Made by a program: the position numbers and the translations under genes. From Streptomyces sp. BK239 (GTDB lineage: Bacteria; Actinomycetota; Actinomycetes; Streptomycetales; Streptomycetaceae): a stretch of 64,000 nt of DNA. The stretch covers positions 372,001 to 436,000 of the forward strand of contig NZ_SHKS01000001.1 of NCBI RefSeq assembly GCF_004217285.1, read 5' to 3'. Below the pieces are notes generated by a model that worked only from the letters and a program-made list of their open reading frames with translations, was not told the DNA's origin and did no database searches. Positions 24,104 through 34,156 of the stretch are shown here, in pieces (positions within the stretch are counted from its first letter, which is position 1; the number at the start of each line of letters is the position of its first letter).

Positions 24104-25390
24104 GTGGCACGCATCGGTGACGGCGGCGATCTGCTCAAGTGCTCGTTCTGCGGCAAGAGCCAGAAGCAGGTCAAGAAGCTCATCGCAGGGCCCGGTGTGT
24201 ACATCTGCGACGAGTGCATCGATCTCTGCAACGAGATCATCGAGGAGGAACTCGCCGAGACGAGCGAGGTGCGCTGGGAGGAACTCCCCAAGCCCCGCGA
24301 GATCTACGAGTTCCTGGAGGGGTACGTCGTCGGCCAGGAGCCCGCGAAGAAGGCCCTCTCCGTCGCGGTGTACAACCACTACAAGCGGGTCCAGGCCGGC
24401 GAGAACGGCGGAGCCCAAGGCCGTGACGACGCCATCGAGTTGGCGAAGTCCAACATCCTCCTGCTGGGCCCCACGGGCTCCGGCAAGACCCTCCTCGCGC
24501 AGACCCTCGCGCGCATGCTGAACGTCCCGTTCGCGATCGCCGACGCCACCGCGCTCACCGAGGCGGGATACGTCGGCGAGGACGTCGAGAACATCCTGCT
24601 GAAGCTGATCCAGGCGGCCGACTACGACGTCAAGAAGGCCGAGACCGGGATCATCTACATCGACGAGATCGACAAGGTCGCGCGCAAGAGCGAGAACCCC
24701 TCCATCACGCGTGACGTGTCGGGCGAGGGCGTCCAGCAGGCCCTGCTGAAGATCCTCGAGGGCACCACGGCCTCGGTGCCGCCGCAGGGCGGCCGCAAGC
24801 ACCCGCACCAGGAGTTCATCCAGATCGACACGACGAACGTCCTGTTCATCGTGGGCGGCGCCTTCGCGGGCCTGGAGAAGATCATCGAGACCCGGGCCGG
24901 CGCCAAGGGCATCGGCTTCGGCGCGACGATCCGCTCCAAGCGGGAGCTGGAGGCCAAGGACCAGTTCGAGGACGTCATGCCCGAGGACCTGGTCAAGTTC
25001 GGCATGATCCCCGAGTTCATCGGCCGCCTCCCCGTCATCACCTCGGTGCACAACCTGGACCGCGAGGCCCTGCTCCAGATCCTCATCGAGCCGCGCAACG
25101 CGCTGGTCAAGCAGTACCAGCGCCTCTTCGAACTCGACGGCGTCGAGCTGGACTTCGAGCGCGAGGCCCTCGAGGCCATCGCCGACCAGGCGATCCTCCG
25201 CCAGACCGGCGCGCGCGGCCTGCGCGCGATCATGGAGGAGGTCCTGATGTCGGTGATGTACGAGGTGCCCTCCCGCAAGGACGTGGCCCGCGTCGTCATC
25301 ACCGCCGACGTCGTCCACTCCAACGTCAACCCCACCCTGATCCCGCGCGACGCCCGCGGCCGGGGCCCGGGGGAGCAGAAGACGGCGTAG
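24104..25390 (+). CDS. clpX: ATP-dependent Clp protease ATP-binding subunit ClpX
   Basis: A 428-aa AAA+ unfoldase from GTG 24104 with a GAAGGGGAAG ribosome-binding site. The N-terminal zinc domain has CSFC (Cys13, Cys16) and CDEC. Walker A is GPTGSGKT, Walker [14 protein letters not shown], and the pore loop and sensor motifs follow ([24 protein letters not shown]). ClpX unfolds substrates such as ssrA-tagged proteins and feeds them to ClpP1P2. The 191-nt gap after clpP2 leaves room for its own promoter. Confidence 0.97.
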   Translation: MARIGDGGDLLKCSFCGKSQKQVKKLIAGPGVYICDECIDLCNEIIEEELAETSEVRWEELPKPREIYEFLEGYVVGQEPAKKALSVAVYNHYKRVQAGENGGAQGRDDAIELAKSNILLLGPTGSGKTLLAQTLARMLNVPFAIADATALTEAGYVGEDVENILLKLIQAADYDVKKAETGIIYIDEIDKVARKSENPSITRDVSGEGVQQALLKILEGTTASVPPQGGRKHPHQEFIQIDTTNVLFIVGGAFAGLEKIIETRAGAKGIGFGATIRSKRELEAKDQFEDVMPEDLVKFGMIPEFIGRLPVITSVHNLDREALLQILIEPRNALVKQYQRLFELDGVELDFEREALEAIADQAILRQTGARGLRAIMEEVLMSVMYEVPSRKDVARVVITADVVHSNVNPTLIPRDARGRGPGEQKTA

Positions 25391-25428
25391 CACCGACGGT
25401 GTGACACCACCGCCGCCCCGCACATGAA

Positions 25429-25469
25429 CGAGGGCGCTCCGACCGCGTGCCGCGGTGGGAGCGCCCTCG
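25429..25469. terminator. Terminator between clpX and the membrane protein gene
   Basis: The stem CGAGGGCGCTCC/GGAGCGCCCTCG (25429-25440 with 25458-25469) sits between converging genes and can end both transcripts. Confidence 0.88.
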
Positions 25470-25493
25470 TCGTCGTGCGGGCGGGTGCGGAGG

Positions 25494-26438
25494 TCAGGCC
25501 TTGACGCGGACCTCGCCGCGGAACTTGGCCGTCAGCTCGGCCGCGCCGCCGAGGTCGGAGGCCTTGCCGGACATCACGTCCGCCAGGTCCATGCTGAAGA
25601 CGATGCCCAGCGTGCTGTGGTCGCCCCAGATGCACACCGGCATGCTCAACTCGCTGGGCATGCCCTCGGCTTCGGTCCCCGAGCCGCTGGAGATCTTGGT
25701 CTCCTGGCACTTGAGGACGGCGCCGTTGAGTCCGGCCGGCTTGAACTCCTTCGGCGAGCCGACGAGTTCGCCCTCCTCGTCCTTGTTCGCCCCCTTCTTC
25801 ATCTCGGCGAACATGGCGTCGACGACCGTCTCCGGCTCCGCGATCTCACCGGAGACGCCCATGAACTTGATCATCCGTTGGGCGAGCGGGTTGCTCTTGT
25901 CGCCGGTCTCGTACTCGGCTTCCACGTCCTTGGCGTTCTTCACACCGTGCTTCTCGGCGTCCTTCACGTCGTCCTCGGTGAAAGAGTCCTCGTCCGAGGT
26001 GCTCGCCTTCTTGTAGTCGGTGAGCACCGTCGCCGGAGTGGTCAGCTTGTGCGGGCCGTCGTCGGCGATGTCCGAACCGCCGCCGTTGCCGAGGAGGAGC
26101 GTCACACCCACCGCTATCGCGGCCACGACCGCCACCGCGCCGATGACGATCGCGGCCTTCTTCTTGCCGCCGCCGGCCGGCGGGGGCGGCTGCGGGACGC
26201 CGTACGGGGGCTGGCCGTAGGGCACCTGGCCCACGGGTGCGGTGGGCGGCTGCTGGCCGTACGGGCCCGGCTGCTGCTGGGGGTGGCCGTAACCCGGCTG
26301 CGGGGCCGGGGGCTGCTGGGGGTAGCCATAGCCGGGCTGCGGGGCCTGCGGCTGCTGGCCGTACGGACCGGGCTGGCCGTACGGACCGGGCTGCTGAGGC
26401 TGCTGCCCGCCGTACGGGCCCGGCTGGTTGTAGCTCAT
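25494..26438 (-). CDS. Gln/Gly/Pro-rich single-pass membrane protein
   Basis: A 314-aa protein. Residues 1-90 are a low-complexity cytoplasmic region of [16 protein letters not shown] and related repeats. A Gly-Lys boundary (AGGGKKK) leads to one membrane helix ([20 protein letters not shown]), and about 195 extracellular residues follow. The external part has two Cys ([10 protein letters not shown] and [17 protein letters not shown]) and resembles a family of actinomycete membrane proteins of unknown function that end in a compact beta domain. Similar proteins are abundant in Streptomyces. It converges on clpX. Confidence 0.8.
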   Translation of the reverse strand: MSYNQPGPYGGQQPQQPGPYGQPGPYGQQPQAPQPGYGYPQQPPAPQPGYGHPQQQPGPYGQQPPTAPVGQVPYGQPPYGVPQPPPPAGGGKKKAAIVIGAVAVVAAIAVGVTLLLGNGGGSDIADDGPHKLTTPATVLTDYKKASTSDEDSFTEDDVKDAEKHGVKNAKDVEAEYETGDKSNPLAQRMIKFMGVSGEIAEPETVVDAMFAEMKKGANKDEEGELVGSPKEFKPAGLNGAVLKCQETKISSGSGTEAEGMPSELSMPVCIWGDHSTLGIVFSMDLADVMSGKASDLGGAAELTAKFRGEVRVKA

Positions 26439-26562
26439 TCCTGGGTTCCCCTCCAGATGCTTATGTAGTTCTCACATCCTGTCCCAAGCCGTGGGGGCCT
26501 TCGGCGGCGGGTCCCTCACCGTTACAGAACAAAGGCGTTTCGGGACTGCCCCGTGACACCCC

Positions 26563-26568
26563 TAAACT
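26563..26568 (+). promoter_or_regulatory. -10 element of valS (probable leaderless start)
   Basis: TAAACT ends 6 nt before the GTG start of valS, so transcription should begin at or next to the start codon. No Shine-Dalgarno is present. Confidence 0.45.
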
Positions 26569-26574
26569 GAGCCC

Positions 26575-29199
26575 GTGACCGAGAACGCTCAGCAGCAGCC
26601 ACCAGCGCCCAGCACCGAACTGCCGACCCAGTACGCGCCGGCCGAGGTAGAGGGGCCGCTGTACGAGCGCTGGGTGGAGCGGGGTTACTTCGACGCGGAC
26701 GCGAAGAGCGACAAGCCGCCGTACACCATCGTCATCCCCCCGCCGAACGTCACGGGCAGCCTGCACCTCGGGCACGCCTTCGAGCACACCCTCATCGACG
26801 CCCTGACCCGCCGCAAGCGGATGCAGGGCTACGAGACGCTGTGGCAGCCCGGCATGGACCACGCCGGCATCGCCACCCAGAACGTCGTCGAGCGCGAGCT
26901 CGGCAAGGAGGGCAAGTCCCGCCACGACCTCGGCCGTGAGGCGTTCGTCGAGCGGGTCTGGCAGTGGAAGGGCGAGTCCGGCGGGCAGATCTCCGGCCAG
27001 ATGCGCCGCCTCGGCGACGGCGTCGCCTGGTCGCGCGAGCGCTTCACCATGGACGAGGGCCTCTCCCAGGCCGTCCAGACCATCTTCAAGCGGCTCTACG
27101 ACGACGAGCTGATCTACCGGGCCGAGCGCATCATCAACTGGTGTCCGCGCTGCCTGACCGCCATCTCGGACATCGAGGTGGAGTACCAGGACGACGACGG
27201 CGAGCTCGTCTCCATCAGGTACGGCGAGGGCGACGAGACGCTCGTCGTCGCCACCACCCGCGCCGAGACCATGCTCGGTGACACCGCCGTCGCCGTTCAC
27301 CCCGACGACGAGCGTTACAAGCACCTGGTCGGCAAGCTCATCAAGCTGCCGCTGACCGACCGTTCCATCCCGGTCGTCGCCGACGAGCACGTCGACCCCG
27401 AGTTCGGCACGGGCGCCGTCAAGGTCACCCCGGCCCACGACCCGAACGACTTCGAGATCGGCCGGCGCCACGACCTGCCGTCCCTCACCGTCATGGACGA
27501 GCACGCGGTCATCACCGCCCACGGCCCCTTCCAGGGCCTGGACCGGCTCGAGGCCCGCTCCGCCATCGTCGCCGCGCTGCGCGCCGAGGGCCGGATCGTC
27601 GCCGAGAAGCGGCCGTACGCCCACAGCGTCGGCCACTGCTCGCGCTGCAAGACGACCATCGAGCCGCGCCTTTCCATGCAGTGGTGGGTCAAGGTCGGCC
27701 CGCTCGCCAAGGCGGCCGGTGACGCCGTCCGCGACGGACGCGTCAAGATCCACCCGCAGGAGATGGAGAAGCGGTACTTCGACTGGGTCGACAACCTCCA
27801 CGACTGGTGCATCTCACGTCAGTTGTGGTGGGGCCACCGCATCCCGGTCTGGTACGGCCCGAACGGCGAGGTCGTCTGCGCCGGACCCGACGAGGAGCCG
27901 CCCACCGGCGAGGGCTGGCGTCAGGACACCGACGTCCTCGACACCTGGTTCTCCTCCGGCCTGTGGCCGTTCTCCACGCTCGGCTGGCCCGAACAGACCG
28001 AGTCGCTCGCGAAGTTCTACCCGAACTCCGTCCTGGTCACCGGTTACGACATCCTCTTCTTCTGGGTCGCCCGGATGATGATGTTCGGCCTGTACGCGAT
28101 GGACGGCACCCCGCCCTTCCACACCATCGCCCTGCACGGCATGGTCCGCGACCAGTTCGGCAAGAAGATGTCGAAGTCCTTCGGCAACGCGGTCAACCCG
28201 CTGGACTGGATGGACAAGTACGGCTCCGACGCCCTCCGGTTCACCCTCGCCCGCGGCGCCAACCCGGGTGTCGACGTCCCGATCGGCGAGGACTGGGTCC
28301 AGGGTTCCCGCAACTTCGCCAACAAGATCTGGAACGCGACCCGCTTCGCGCTGATGAACGGCGCGACGATCGAGGGCCCGCTGCCGGACGCGTCCGCGAT
28401 GTCGGCCACAGACCGCTGGATTCTCTCCCGCCTCAGCTCCGTCGTCGCCGAAGTCGACGCGTTCTACGAGGACTACCAGTTCGCGAAGCTCTCCGACGCC
28501 CTGTTCCACTTCGCGTGGGACGAGGTGTTCGACTGGTACGTCGAGCTGTCCAAGACCACGTTCCAGGCGGGCGGCGAAGCGGCCGAGGTCTCCAAGCGGG
28601 TCCTGGGCGAGGTCCTCGACGTCACCCTCAAGCTGCTGCACCCGGTGGTCCCCTTCGTCACGGAGACGCTGTGGACGACGCTGACCGGCGGCGAGTCGGT
28701 CGTCATCGCCGAGTGGCCCACCGACAGCGGCTTCCGGGACGCGGCCGCCGAGCGTGAGATCGAGACGCTCCAGTCGGTCATCACCGAGGTCCGCCGCTTC
28801 CGCGCCGACCAGGGCCTCCAGCCCGGCCAGCGGGTCCCGGCCCGGCTGACCCTCGACGGCACCGCCCTGGCGCCGCACGAGGCCGCCATCCGCCAGCTGC
28901 TGCGCCTCCAGCCGGAGGGCGACGCCTTCGCGGCGACGGCGACCCTGCCCGTCGCGGGGGCGACGGTCGCGCTGGACCTGTCCGGCACGATCGACGTGGC
29001 GGCGGAGCGCAAGCGGCTGGCGAAGGACCTGGCCGCGGCGGAGAAGGAGAAGGCCCAGGCGAACGCCAAGCTCGGCAACGAGGCCTTCCTCGCCAAGGCG
29101 CCCGACCAGGTCGTGGACAAGATCCGCACCAGGCTGGCGAAGGCGGACGAGGACATCGCCCGCATCCAGGCCCAGCTGGAGCGCCTGCCCCAGGCGTGA
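26575..29199 (+). CDS. valS: Valyl-tRNA synthetase
   Basis: An 874-aa class Ia synthetase. The HIGH motif is HLGH at residues 64-67 within [17 protein letters not shown]. The CP1 editing domain includes [19 protein letters not shown], and the KMSKS motif is [12 protein letters not shown] near residue 530. An anticodon-binding domain and the C-terminal coiled coil ([20 protein letters not shown]), typical of ValS, follow. It charges tRNA-Val and edits Thr-tRNA-Val. Its GTG start has no ribosome-binding site, consistent with a leaderless mRNA. folC lies 103 nt downstream after a terminator. Confidence 0.97.
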   Translation: MTENAQQQPPAPSTELPTQYAPAEVEGPLYERWVERGYFDADAKSDKPPYTIVIPPPNVTGSLHLGHAFEHTLIDALTRRKRMQGYETLWQPGMDHAGIATQNVVERELGKEGKSRHDLGREAFVERVWQWKGESGGQISGQMRRLGDGVAWSRERFTMDEGLSQAVQTIFKRLYDDELIYRAERIINWCPRCLTAISDIEVEYQDDDGELVSIRYGEGDETLVVATTRAETMLGDTAVAVHPDDERYKHLVGKLIKLPLTDRSIPVVADEHVDPEFGTGAVKVTPAHDPNDFEIGRRHDLPSLTVMDEHAVITAHGPFQGLDRLEARSAIVAALRAEGRIVAEKRPYAHSVGHCSRCKTTIEPRLSMQWWVKVGPLAKAAGDAVRDGRVKIHPQEMEKRYFDWVDNLHDWCISRQLWWGHRIPVWYGPNGEVVCAGPDEEPPTGEGWRQDTDVLDTWFSSGLWPFSTLGWPEQTESLAKFYPNSVLVTGYDILFFWVARMMMFGLYAMDGTPPFHTIALHGMVRDQFGKKMSKSFGNAVNPLDWMDKYGSDALRFTLARGANPGVDVPIGEDWVQGSRNFANKIWNATRFALMNGATIEGPLPDASAMSATDRWILSRLSSVVAEVDAFYEDYQFAKLSDALFHFAWDEVFDWYVELSKTTFQAGGEAAEVSKRVLGEVLDVTLKLLHPVVPFVTETLWTTLTGGESVVIAEWPTDSGFRDAAAEREIETLQSVITEVRRFRADQGLQPGQRVPARLTLDGTALAPHEAAIRQLLRLQPEGDAFAATATLPVAGATVALDLSGTIDVAAERKRLAKDLAAAEKEKAQANAKLGNEAFLAKAPDQVVDKIRTRLAKADEDIARIQAQLERLPQA

Positions 29200-29216
29200 G
29201 CGGCACGTCAGCGGCC

Positions 29217-29265
29217 GAAGGCCCCCGGAGCGACCAGCAGTGTTCATCCAGCTCCGGGGGCCTTC
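29217..29265 (+). terminator. Terminator of valS
   Basis: A 15-bp stem GAAGGCCCCCGGAGC/GCTCCGGGGGCCTTC (29217-29231 with 29251-29265) with a 19-nt loop, 17 nt after the valS stop. Confidence 0.85.
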
Positions 29266-29290
29266 GCCCATCTCTGTCCTCGGCCGTCCG

Positions 29291-29296
29291 TAGACT
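29291..29296 (+). promoter_or_regulatory. -10 element of folC (probable leaderless start)
   Basis: TAGACT ends 6 nt before the GTG of folC, the same arrangement as in front of valS. Confidence 0.45.
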
Positions 29297-29302
29297 GGCC
29301 CC

Positions 29303-30823
29303 GTGAGCGACGAAGACCCCGGCAACGGCCCCCATGACACGCCCGACTCCCTCGACGCCTTCGAAGAACTCATCGCGGCCGAGACCGATCGCGACCCCGA
29401 TCTCGCGGTGATCGAGGCCGGCAGCCGCACCCTGCGCACGCAGGGCGGCCCGCCCAGCTCCGACGTGCCTGCGCGCCCCGAGGACCCGGAGGTCGACAAG
29501 GCGCTGCGCGAGGTCGAGACGGAGCTGGCCACGCGGTGGGGCGAGACCAAGCTGGAGCCGTCCGTCGCCCGCATCGCCGCGCTGATGGACGTCCTCGGGG
29601 ACCCGCAGCGCTCGTACCCCTCCCTGCACATCACGGGCACGAACGGCAAGACCTCCACCGCCCGCATGATCGAGGCCCTGCTCGGCGCGTTCGAGCTGCG
29701 CACCGGCCGGTACACCTCCCCGCACGTCCAGTCGATCACCGAGCGGATCAGCCTGGACGGCGCGCCGATCTCCGCCGAGCGGTTCGTCGAGACGTACCAG
29801 GACATCAAGCCGTACATCGAGATGGTCGACGCCCAGCAGGAGTACCGGCTGTCCTTCTTCGAGGTGCTCACCGGCATGGCGTACGCCGCCTTCGCCGACG
29901 CACCCGTCGACGTCGCCGTCGTCGAGGTGGGCATGGGCGGCTCCTGGGACGCCACCAACGTGATCGACGGTGACGTGGCCGTCATCACCCCCATCGACCT
30001 GGACCACACCGACCGGCTCGGTGAGACGCCCGGCGCGATCGCCGGCGAGAAGGCCGGGATCGTCAAGCAGGACGCGACGGTCATCCTGGCCCAGCAGCCC
30101 GTCGACGCCGCCCAGGTGCTGCTGAAGAAGGCCGTCGAGGTGGACGCCACGGTCGCCCGCGAGGGCCTTGAGTTCGGGATCGTGTCCCGGCAGGTCGCCG
30201 TCGGCGGGCAGCTGCTCACCCTGCGCGGTCTCGGCGGCGAGTACCCCGAGGTGTACCTCCCGCTGCACGGCCCCTACCAGGCCCACAACGCGGCCGTCGC
30301 GCTCGCCGCCGTCGAGGCGTTCTTCGGCGTGGGCGCCCAGCGGCCCGAGCCGCTGGACATCGACACCGTCCGCAAGGCGTTCGCCGCGGTGTCCTCGCCC
30401 GGCCGCCTGGAGGTCGTGCGCCGGTCGCCGACCGTCGTGCTGGACGCCGCCCACAACCCGGCCGGTGCCCGGGCCACCGCCGAGGCGATCGGCGAGGCGT
30501 TCGACTTCAGCCGGCTGATCGGCGTCGTCGGCGCGAGCGGCGACAAGAACGTGCGCGGGCTCCTGGAGGCCTTCGAGCCGATCTTCGCGGAGATCGTCGT
30601 CACGCAGAACTCCAGCCACCGCGCGATGGACGCGGACGAGCTCGCCGCGATCGCCGTCGAGGTGTTCGGCGAGGACCGCGTCCAGGTCGAGCCCCGGCTG
30701 CCCGACGCCCTGGAGGCGGCGATCACGCTCGCCGAGGAGGAGGGCGAGTTCGCCGGCGGCGGCGTCCTGGTCACCGGATCCGTCATCACCGTCGGGGAAG
30801 CCCGGCTGCTGCTGAAGGGCTGA
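29303..30823 (+). CDS. folC: Folylpolyglutamate / dihydrofolate synthase
   Basis: A 506-aa Mur-ligase-fold enzyme. Residues 1-75 are an acidic actinobacterial extension. The P-loop is ITGTNGKTSTARMIEALL (near residues 112-120), then GRYTSPHVQSITERISLDG, VVEVGMGGSWDATNVID and the C-terminal domain motif LDAAHNPAGARATAEA. It adds glutamate to dihydropteroate and to folates. The DUF4233 gene starts 4 nt after its stop and ndk follows, so the three are one transcription unit. The GTG lacks a Shine-Dalgarno. Confidence 0.96.
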   Translation: MSDEDPGNGPHDTPDSLDAFEELIAAETDRDPDLAVIEAGSRTLRTQGGPPSSDVPARPEDPEVDKALREVETELATRWGETKLEPSVARIAALMDVLGDPQRSYPSLHITGTNGKTSTARMIEALLGAFELRTGRYTSPHVQSITERISLDGAPISAERFVETYQDIKPYIEMVDAQQEYRLSFFEVLTGMAYAAFADAPVDVAVVEVGMGGSWDATNVIDGDVAVITPIDLDHTDRLGETPGAIAGEKAGIVKQDATVILAQQPVDAAQVLLKKAVEVDATVAREGLEFGIVSRQVAVGGQLLTLRGLGGEYPEVYLPLHGPYQAHNAAVALAAVEAFFGVGAQRPEPLDIDTVRKAFAAVSSPGRLEVVRRSPTVVLDAAHNPAGARATAEAIGEAFDFSRLIGVVGASGDKNVRGLLEAFEPIFAEIVVTQNSSHRAMDADELAAIAVEVFGEDRVQVEPRLPDALEAAITLAEEEGEFAGGGVLVTGSVITVGEARLLLKG

Positions 30824-30827
30824 GTCC

Positions 30828-31193
30828 ATGCGCACGCTCTGTTCCTCGACCCTGATCGGCGAGTTCTTCATCATCGGCTTCGCCGGCCTGGTCGCCATGA
30901 AGGACCCCGACCTGTCCATGTCCACGGTGTGGACGGTGTGCGGCGTGGCCATGCTGCTCAGCGTGCTGCTGTGCGCCATGGTGACCCGGCCCGGGGGAGT
31001 GGCCCTGGGCTGGGCCCTCCAGATCGCCCTGGTCGCCGCCGGCTTCGTCGTGCCGATGATGTTCGTGCTGGGCGTCCTCTTCGGCGCCCTGTGGTGGGCG
31101 TCGGTGCACTACGGCCGCAAGATCGACGAGGCGAAGGCCCGCTTCGCGGCGCAGGCGGACGCACCGTCCCCGGACGCTGCTGACGCTGTGTGA
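30828..31193 (+). CDS. DUF4233 membrane protein
   Basis: A 121-aa protein with four predicted helices: LIGEFFIIGFAGLVAM, TVWTVCGVAMLLSVLLCAMV, ALGWALQIALVAAGFVVP and MMFVLGVLFGALWWASVHYG. The cytoplasmic tail is YGRKIDEAKARF... . It is a conserved actinobacterial neighbour of folC with no assigned role. Only 4 nt separate it from folC, and an ndk gene follows, so translational coupling is likely. Confidence 0.85.
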   Translation: MRTLCSSTLIGEFFIIGFAGLVAMKDPDLSMSTVWTVCGVAMLLSVLLCAMVTRPGGVALGWALQIALVAAGFVVPMMFVLGVLFGALWWASVHYGRKIDEAKARFAAQADAPSPDAADAV

Positions 31194-31257
31194 CGGGCGC
31201 GCGGACACGCCCTGTAACCTCATCCCACCGCACACCGGCAGTAGAAGGAGTCCTCCC

Positions 31258-31671
31258 GTGAGCCAGCGCACCCTCGTCCTGCTCAAGCCCGACGCCGTCC
31301 GTCGAGGCCTGACCGGCGAGATCATCAGCCGTATCGAGCGCAAGGCCGGCTGGCGGATCACGGCGCTGGAGCTGCGCGCGCTGGACCAGGACACGCTGGA
31401 GCAGCACTACGGCGAGCACAAGGGCAAGCCCTTCTACGAGCCGCTCGTGGAGTTCATGTCGTCCGGGCCGGTCGTCGCGCTGATCGTGGAGGGCGAGCGG
31501 GTCATCGAGGGCGTGCGCGCGCTCGCCGGCCCCACCGACCCGATCGCCGCCGCGCCCGGCTCCATCCGCGGCGACTACGGCGTCATCGTCCGCGAGAACC
31601 TGATCCACGCCTCCGACTCCGAGGAGTCCGCCGAGCGCGAGGTGAAGATCTTCTTCCCGGGCCGGGCCTGA
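31258..31671 (+). CDS. ndk: Nucleoside diphosphate kinase
   Basis: A 137-aa protein from GTG 31258 with the ribosome-binding site AGAAGGAG. The active-site phospho-His lies in NLIHASDSEESAEREV, preceded by the conserved TDPIAAAPGSIRGDYG, and the start MSQRTLVLLKPDAVRRGLTG is diagnostic. It balances nucleoside triphosphate pools. A canonical intrinsic terminator follows. Confidence 0.97.
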   Translation: MSQRTLVLLKPDAVRRGLTGEIISRIERKAGWRITALELRALDQDTLEQHYGEHKGKPFYEPLVEFMSSGPVVALIVEGERVIEGVRALAGPTDPIAAAPGSIRGDYGVIVRENLIHASDSEESAEREVKIFFPGRA

Positions 31672-31713
31672 GCGACCCCGAGGGACGGGCGGCGGGGCCG
31701 CGGCTCCCGCCTC

Positions 31714-31736
31714 CCGCGAAGGTTTCGCGGATTTTT
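31714..31736 (+). terminator. Intrinsic terminator of ndk
   Basis: Stem CCGCGAA/TTCGCGG (31714-31720 with 31724-31730) with a 3-nt loop is followed by ATTTTTC, a real T-run that is unusual in this window. Confidence 0.88.
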
Positions 31737-31771
31737 CTGATGGGCCGTCACTCCGACCGTCCGTCTGACCT

Positions 31772-31800
31772 GGGACGGCCGTGTCCTTTTCGGCCGTCCC
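31772..31800. terminator. Second hairpin between ndk and mreB
   Basis: Stem GGGACGGCCG/CGGCCGTCCC (31772-31781 with 31791-31800) with a 9-nt T-rich loop. The remaining 218 nt up to mreB hold no gene. They must carry the mreB promoter; a TACGAT near 31922 is a candidate -10. Confidence 0.6.
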
Positions 31801-32018
31801 TCGGCATATGCGTGGCGATCGGGGGAACGGATGCCCCCTATGGACCGTCTCCACAAGCGAGGCGCTCCGGCATCTGCTGACAATGGCGAAGACCCTCGCG
31901 CAGTGTCCGTGCAGGCGCGTCTACGATGGAAGCCTTCACGTCACAGCACCCACCTCGCCGACCTGAGAAGCCCTCAAAAGCTCATGGGAAGGCCTGTCGA
32001 ATCCTGATGGGGAACTCA

Positions 32019-33038
32019 ATGTCGTTCATCGGCCGTGACATGGCTGTCGACCTCGGGACCGCCAACACGCTGGTGTACGTCAGGGGTCGCGGGATCGTAC
32101 TCAACGAGCCGTCCGTCGTCGCGATCAACACCAACACCGGTGGCATCCTCGCGGTCGGCGCCGAAGCCAAGAAGATGATCGGCCGCACGCCCGGCAACAT
32201 CGTCGCCGTGCGTCCGCTGAAGGACGGCGTGATCGCCGACTTCGAGATCACCGAGCGGATGCTCCGCTACTTCATCCTGAAGATCCACAAGCGGCGCTAC
32301 CTCGCCCGCCCGCGGGTCGTCGTCTGTGTGCCCTCGGGCATCACCGGCGTCGAGCGCCGCGCCGTCATCGAGGCGTCGACGCAGGCCGGCGCGCGCCAGG
32401 TGCACATCATCGAGGAGCCCATGGCCGCGGCCATCGGCTCTGGTCTGCCGGTCCACGAGGCCACCGGCAACATGGTGGTGGACATCGGCGGCGGCACCAC
32501 GGAGGTCGCGGTCATCTCGCTCGGCGGCATCGTCACCGCCCAGTCCATCCGCGTCGCGGGCGACGAGCTGGACAACGCGATCATCCAGCACATCAAGAAG
32601 GAGTACTCCCTCCTCCTCGGTGAGCGGACGGCCGAACAGATCAAGATCACGATCGGTTCGGCGTACGACCTCGACGCCGACGAACACACCGAGATCCGCG
32701 GCCGGGACCTGGTCTCCGGGCTGCCGAAGACCGTCGTCATCTCCGCCGCGGAGGTGCGCAAGGCGATCGAGGAACCGGTCAACGCCATCGTCGACGCGGT
32801 CAAGACCACCCTCGACAAGTGCCCGCCGGAGCTGTCCGGCGACATCATGGACCGCGGCATCGTCCTGACCGGCGGCGGAGCCCTGCTGCGCGGCCTCGAC
32901 GAGCGGCTGCGGCGCGAGACCGGCATGCCGATCCACATCGCCGAGGACCCGCTGGACAGCGTGGCGCTCGGATCCGGCAAGTGCGTCGAGGAGTTCGAGG
33001 CGCTCCAGCAGGTCCTGGACGCCGCGCCGCGCAGATGA
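32019..33038 (+). CDS. mreB: Rod shape-determining protein MreB
   Basis: A 339-aa actin-like protein. The N-terminal phosphate loop [38 protein letters not shown] and the C-terminal [18 protein letters not shown] are the actin-fold nucleotide motifs. ATG 32019 has GGGGAA 4-5 nt upstream and is chosen; an in-frame ATG at 32007 (MGNSMSFIG) is possible. In Streptomyces MreB acts mainly in spore-wall thickening rather than vegetative elongation. It heads the mreB-mreC-mreD-mrdA-rodA cluster. Confidence 0.97.
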   Translation: MSFIGRDMAVDLGTANTLVYVRGRGIVLNEPSVVAINTNTGGILAVGAEAKKMIGRTPGNIVAVRPLKDGVIADFEITERMLRYFILKIHKRRYLARPRVVVCVPSGITGVERRAVIEASTQAGARQVHIIEEPMAAAIGSGLPVHEATGNMVVDIGGGTTEVAVISLGGIVTAQSIRVAGDELDNAIIQHIKKEYSLLLGERTAEQIKITIGSAYDLDADEHTEIRGRDLVSGLPKTVVISAAEVRKAIEEPVNAIVDAVKTTLDKCPPELSGDIMDRGIVLTGGGALLRGLDERLRRETGMPIHIAEDPLDSVALGSGKCVEEFEALQQVLDAAPRR

Positions 33039-33201
33039 CGTAACGCTTCGATTCCGCCGTACGAGACGATCTCCTCTCGTGCGGCGGATCGTTGCAATAG
33101 AGGCATAAGCTCCCACGAAGCGCCCCTTGGCCGCACAGGCCGGGGGCCACCCGAATTCCCGCAGAGGAAACTCCTACAGAGGAAGGGCACGGCCGCCGCA
33201 C

Positions 33202-34143
33202 GTGAGGGACACACGAGAGAGCCGGCTGCTCCTGGTGCTGCTGATCGCCGTCGCGTTCGCGCTGATCACGGTGGACATCCGCGGCGGGGAGGACTCCCCG
33301 GTCGACGGTGCCCGACGGGCCGCGGCCGCGGCCTTCGGCCCCATCGAGGACGGCGTGTCCTCGGTGGTCGACCCGGTCGGCAACGCCGTCTCCGCGGTCC
33401 GCGACTCCGGTGAGCGCCACGACCGGCTCGCGGAGCTGGAGCAGCGCAACGCGGCTCTCGAGGCGAAACTCGGCAGCGACGACCGCAACCGCAGCCGGCT
33501 GACGCAGCTCGACAAGATGCTGAAGCTCGCCGGCGCCGGCCAGTACGGGATCAAGGGCGCCCAGGTCATCGCGATAGGAGCGGCCCAGGGCTTCTCCTGG
33601 ACCGTCACCATCGACATCGGCGCCGCCGACGGCGTCAAGCGCGACATGACCGTCCTCAACGCCGACGGCCTCGTCGGCCGGGTGACGACCGTCGGCCCGA
33701 ACACCTCGACCGTGCTCCTCGCCAACGACCCCGACTTCACCGTCGGCACGCGCATGGAGGCCGGCGACGAACTCGGCTTCGCCTCCGGGCAGGGCGACCG
33801 GCCGCTGCGCGTCGAACTCCTCAACGGCAAGGCGGAGGTGAAGGCGGGCGACCGGCTCGTCACCTTCGGTTCCCAGGCGGACCGGCCGTTCGTGCCGGGC
33901 GTCCCCGTCGGCGTGGTCTCCCGCGTCGACCCCTCCGGCGGCGACCTCACCCGCACCCTCTACGTGACGCCGTACGTCAGCTTCACCAAGCTCGACATCG
34001 TCGGCGTCGTCGTCGAGGCCCCGAAGAAGGACCCGCGTGACACGGTGCTCCCCGCCAAGCCCAAGCCGGTCCCCACGCCGACGGTGACCGTCACGGTCAC
34101 CCCGAACGCGAACGCACCCGCCGACGGCCAGGACCAGCAGTAG
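33202..34143 (+). CDS. mreC: Rod shape-determining protein MreC
   Basis: A 313-aa single-pass membrane protein read from GTG 33202 (VRDTRESRLLLVLLIAVAFA). A helix near the N-terminus is followed by a coiled coil (RHDRLAELEQRNAALEAKLG) and the two beta-barrel MreC domain (IGAAQGFSWTVTIDIGAADG, ANDPDFTVGTRMEAGDELGF, GLVGRVTTVGPNTSTVLLAN). The tail is Pro/Thr-rich (PKPVPTPTVTVTVTPN). A longer TTG start upstream was rejected because it adds polar residues before the membrane helix. It recruits wall synthases to MreB. The coding region begins 163 nt after mreB. Confidence 0.94.
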   Translation: MRDTRESRLLLVLLIAVAFALITVDIRGGEDSPVDGARRAAAAAFGPIEDGVSSVVDPVGNAVSAVRDSGERHDRLAELEQRNAALEAKLGSDDRNRSRLTQLDKMLKLAGAGQYGIKGAQVIAIGAAQGFSWTVTIDIGAADGVKRDMTVLNADGLVGRVTTVGPNTSTVLLANDPDFTVGTRMEAGDELGFASGQGDRPLRVELLNGKAEVKAGDRLVTFGSQADRPFVPGVPVGVVSRVDPSGGDLTRTLYVTPYVSFTKLDIVGVVVEAPKKDPRDTVLPAKPKPVPTPTVTVTVTPNANAPADGQDQQ

Positions 34144-34156
34144 GAGCTGACAACGA

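Noticed and set aside
26439..26574. T-box or other riboswitch in front of valS
   Set aside because: The gap is 136 nt with a promoter-like element right before the start codon. No specifier loop or T-box core was seen.
33127..33201. TTG start for mreC
   Set aside because: The added residues (AAQAGGHPNSRRG) precede the membrane helix without family support. The GTG at 33202 matches the usual start.
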